A stretch of DNA of 32,816 nt from Lachnospiraceae bacterium UBA7110 (lineage in GTDB: Bacteria; Bacillota; Clostridia; Lachnospirales; Lachnospiraceae). The stretch covers positions 1 to 32,816 of the forward strand of contig DKYC01000070.1 in NCBI GenBank assembly GCA_002492295.1, given 5' to 3'. Below are positions 30,559-32,816 of the stretch, piece after piece (position 1 is the stretch's first letter; each line of letters begins with the position of its first letter). The position numbers and the translations under genes are program-made. The notes under the pieces were generated by a model. It searched no databases. It was given only the letters and a program-made list of their open reading frames with translations, and was not told where the DNA came from.

Positions 30559-31620
30559 TTGGACTTAGACGAGCGGAAGCTGAAAATTCTTCAGGCGATT
30601 ATCCGGAACTATTTAGAGACGGGTGAGCCTGTAGGCAGCAGGACAATTTCAAAGTATACGGATTTGAACCTAAGCTCCGCCACAATCCGAAATGAAATGT
30701 CCGACTTAGAGGAGCTTGGCTACATTCTCCAGCCGCATACCTCTGCAGGACGTATTCCGTCAGACAAAGGCTACAGGCTGTATGTGGACCACATGATGCT
30801 TGAGAAAGAGGAGCAGCTCAATCAGGCAACGCAGGAAGTAAAGGAAATGCAACGCATCCTTCTTGAACGGGAAGACAAAATGGAGTCGGTGCTCAAACAG
30901 ATGGCAAAAATGCTTGCAGCAAACACAAACTATGCAACCATGATATCCGCGCCGCAGGTCAGAGGAAATAAGCTAAAATTCATCCAGCTCTCAAGAGTGG
31001 ATAAACATCAGCTTCTTACCACGATTGTGGTTGAGGGAAATGTAATTAAAAACAGCATGATTACCGTTGATGAGCCGCTTGATGATGAAACCCTTTTAAA
31101 GCTCAATATCCTGCTGAATACAAATTTAAACGGACTGCCGATTGAGGAAATCAATCTTGCGATGATTGCAAAATTAAAACAGCAGGCAGGTGACTGTGCG
31201 GACATTGTCGCGGAAGTGATGGATGCGGTGGCGTCGCAGATTAAAAATGATGAAAACATTGAGATTTACACAAGCGGCGCAAACAATATTTTCAAATATC
31301 CCGAGCTTGCGGACAATCAAAGGGCAAGCGAGCTGATTACAACCTTTGAGGAAAAACAGCTCCTGACCGAACTGGTCAATGAATCGCTTACCGATGAAAC
31401 AGGAACGGGTATACAGGTTTATATCGGAAATGAAACGCCCGTGAAAACGATGAAGGATTGCAGCGTTGTTACGGCAACCTATGAGCTTGAGGAGGGTATG
31501 AAAGGAACAATCGGGATTATCGGACCTAGGCGTATGGATTACGATAAGGTCATTGATACATTGAAAACATTAAAAAGCCAACTGGATACCATTTACAAAA
31601 AGGACGACGGGCGGACTTAG
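30559..31620 (+). CDS. hrcA: Heat-inducible transcription repressor HrcA
   Basis: 353-aa repressor of class I heat-shock genes. The N-terminal winged helix is diagnostic: DERKLKILQAIIRNYLETGEPVGS, then SSATIRNEMSDLEELGY, and QPHTSAGRIPSDKGYR. The C-terminal ligand/dimer domain ends with GTIGIIGPRRMDYDKVI. The start is taken as TTG at 30559, giving (M)DLDERKLKIL as in homologs; AAAGGGG lies 9 nt upstream. Longer in-frame starts would fall within CIRCE. It heads the order hrcA-grpE-dnaK. Confidence 0.96.
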   Translation: MDLDERKLKILQAIIRNYLETGEPVGSRTISKYTDLNLSSATIRNEMSDLEELGYILQPHTSAGRIPSDKGYRLYVDHMMLEKEEQLNQATQEVKEMQRILLEREDKMESVLKQMAKMLAANTNYATMISAPQVRGNKLKFIQLSRVDKHQLLTTIVVEGNVIKNSMITVDEPLDDETLLKLNILLNTNLNGLPIEEINLAMIAKLKQQAGDCADIVAEVMDAVASQIKNDENIEIYTSGANNIFKYPELADNQRASELITTFEEKQLLTELVNESLTDETGTGIQVYIGNETPVKTMKDCSVVTATYELEEGMKGTIGIIGPRRMDYDKVIDTLKTLKSQLDTIYKKDDGRT

Positions 31621-31664
31621 ACGGAAATAGATTATTATTAAGATAGAAAGGAAGACGAGAGAGC

Positions 31665-32297
31665 GTGGAAGAAAAAGAATTAGACAAGCAGGATGATTTG
31701 GAAAATACGGATTCACAGGAAGTTGTTTCCGAGGAGAAAGCTTTGGAAGAGGAAAGTCCACAGGAGGATGCCGTATCGGATGAAAACGAGGCACAGGATG
31801 CGGAGCCGAATGAGAAAAAAGGAAAGAAAAAATCACTTTTGGGGAAAGAGAAGAAACCCAATAAGCTTCAGGAAAAGGTTGATGAGCTTGAGGACAGGGT
31901 AAAGCGCCAGATGGCGGAATTTGATAATTTCCGAAAGCGTTCCGAAAAGGAAAAGTCAGCAATGTTTGAGACGGGAGCAAAGAGTGTGATCGAAAAAATC
32001 CTGCCTGTTGTAGATAATTTTGAGAGAGGGCTTGCGGGGCTTTCCGAGGAGGAAATGAAGGAACCGTTTGCGGAAGGCATGAACATGGTATATAAGCAGC
32101 TTATCGCAGAGCTTGAAAAGCTTGAGGTGAAACCGATTGAGGCGGTCGGCTGTGAATTTAATCCGGAGCTTCATAATGCGGTTATGCAGGTGGCAAGTGA
32201 GGAATATGAATCCGGAATCATAGCACAGGAGCTGCAGAAGGGTTACACATACCGCGACAGTGTTGTCCGCCACAGTATGGTAGCTGTTGTGGAATAA
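31665..32297 (+). CDS. grpE: Nucleotide exchange factor GrpE
   Basis: 210-aa cochaperone that releases ADP from DnaK. An acidic, poorly conserved N terminus of about 75 residues leads into the long dimerisation helix (EKVDELEDRVKRQMAEFDNFRKR), followed by KILPVVDNFERGL and the C-terminal beta domain with HNAVMQV and GYTYRDSVVRHSMVAVV. The start codon is GTG with AAAGGAAG upstream, 45 nt after hrcA. It is the second gene of the CIRCE operon. Confidence 0.96.
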   Translation: MEEKELDKQDDLENTDSQEVVSEEKALEEESPQEDAVSDENEAQDAEPNEKKGKKKSLLGKEKKPNKLQEKVDELEDRVKRQMAEFDNFRKRSEKEKSAMFETGAKSVIEKILPVVDNFERGLAGLSEEEMKEPFAEGMNMVYKQLIAELEKLEVKPIEAVGCEFNPELHNAVMQVASEEYESGIIAQELQKGYTYRDSVVRHSMVAVVE

Positions 32298-32323
32298 GTG
32301 TGAAAGGTTTTTCCATACAACAA

Positions 32324-32360
32324 AAAGCATGTGCTTTCCGTTGGCGGAAATTCATGCTTT
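32324..32360 (+). promoter_or_regulatory. Two-tier hairpin between grpE and dnaK
   Basis: Outer arms AAAGCATG (32324-32331) and CATGCTTT (32353-32360) and inner arms TTTCCG (32335-32340) and CGGAAA (32345-32350) form a stable stem-loop. No T run follows, so it is more likely an mRNA processing or stability element than a terminator. Confidence 0.5.
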
Positions 32361-32424
32361 ATGAAAACAGATTAGTAAAAAATAACAAATTAATATGATT
32401 TCAAATATTAGGAGGAAAAGAATT

Positions 32425-32816
32425 ATGGCAAAGATTATTGGTATTGACTTGGGTACAACAAATAGCTGCGTAGCAGTTATGGAAGGTGGTAAACCCACCG
32501 TTATCGCAAATACAGAGGGAGCAAGAACAACACCTTCCGTAGTGGCATTCACAAAGACAGGCGAGCGTCTTGTCGGTGAGCCTGCAAAGCGCCAGGCAGT
32601 TACAAACGCGGAAAAGACCATTGCATCAATCAAGAGAGATATGGGTACAGACAGAGGCAGGACAATCGATGACAAGAAATACTCTCCGCAGCAGATTTCC
32701 GCAATGATTCTTCAGAAACTGAAGGCAGATGCAGAAAGCTATTTAGGAGAAAAGGTTTCAGAGGCAGTTATCACAGTTCCCGCATACTTCAACGATGCAC
32801 AGCGTCAGGCAACAAA
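32425..32816 (+). CDS. dnaK: Chaperone DnaK (Hsp70), 5' part
   Basis: The first 130 codons of the Hsp70 chaperone; the gene runs off the window. It begins MAKIIGIDLGTTNSCVAVME, the phosphate-1 loop of the ATPase domain. The conserved TPSVVAFTKTGERLVGEPAKRQ and the AVITVPAYFNDAQRQAT block follow. GGAGG lies 9 nt before the ATG. It is the third gene of the CIRCE operon, and dnaJ is expected just outside the window. Confidence 0.98.
   Translation, partial: MAKIIGIDLGTTNSCVAVMEGGKPTVIANTEGARTTPSVVAFTKTGERLVGEPAKRQAVTNAEKTIASIKRDMGTDRGRTIDDKKYSPQQISAMILQKLKADAESYLGEKVSEAVITVPAYFNDAQRQAT

Overview
The window reads as chromosomal DNA of an anaerobic, low-to-moderate GC Firmicute, most likely a member of Clostridia and probably Lachnospiraceae (inference). 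The support is indirect: strong GGAGG ribosome sites throughout, rpsF-ssb-rpsR and gdpP-rplI-dnaB gene orders, a glycyl-radical activating enzyme, clostridial 2[4Fe-4S] ferredoxins, a THF riboswitch in front of folT, CotJ spore-coat genes and a CIRCE-controlled hrcA-grpE-dnaK operon. I saw no tRNA, rRNA, CRISPR array, insertion sequence or prophage gene.

Layout. 1-3.8 kb: a secreted TIM-barrel protein (probably DUF5722), a membrane-anchored GH25 muramidase and a sirtuin. 3.8-11 kb: informational core, with a small membrane protein, DUF951, rpsF-ssb-rpsR under a clear sigma-A promoter, pepT, then gdpP-rplI-dnaB. 11-15 kb: a MerR-like DNA-binding protein; then on the minus strand a 56-aa ferredoxin, pflA, a membrane protein with a degenerate HPt domain, and folT behind a THF riboswitch. 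15.4-16.6 kb: a membrane-anchored Mrr-type nuclease overlapping a YlmH-type S4 protein. 16.8-21 kb: a pentose operon of FGGY kinase, L-ribulose-5-P 4-epimerase and split transketolase. 21.1-22.3 kb: a DUF362 ferredoxin-type gene carrying two compensating frameshifts. 22.3-24.9 kb (minus): a soluble chemoreceptor with a FIST sensor protein, then a small CarD-like protein. 25.0-25.5 kb: a 0.4-kb gene-free segment with its own promoter and terminator, the best candidate for an undescribed RNA. 25.6-28.4 kb: aminotransferase, uppP and a TIGR00266 protein. 28.4-29.6 kb (minus): cotJC and a fused cotJA-cotJB gene. 29.8-32.8 kb: a cupin, a perfect 25-bp inverted repeat, a terminator, then CIRCE-hrcA-grpE-dnaK, with dnaK cut by the window end.

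How parts work together. GdpP degrades c-di-AMP beside ribosomal L9 and the replicative helicase. The pentose operon would phosphorylate a pentulose, epimerise L-ribulose-5-P to D-xylulose-5-P and feed it to transketolase. FIST plus the soluble chemoreceptor form a likely ligand-sensing pair. HrcA binding to CIRCE represses its own chaperone operon.

Most promising for follow-up: the orphan transcript at about 25.09-25.48 kb with a possible pseudoknot, the degenerate-HPt membrane protein, the CotJA-CotJB fusion, the two facing perfect DnaA boxes near 14.4 kb, and the perfect inverted repeat near 30.28 kb.
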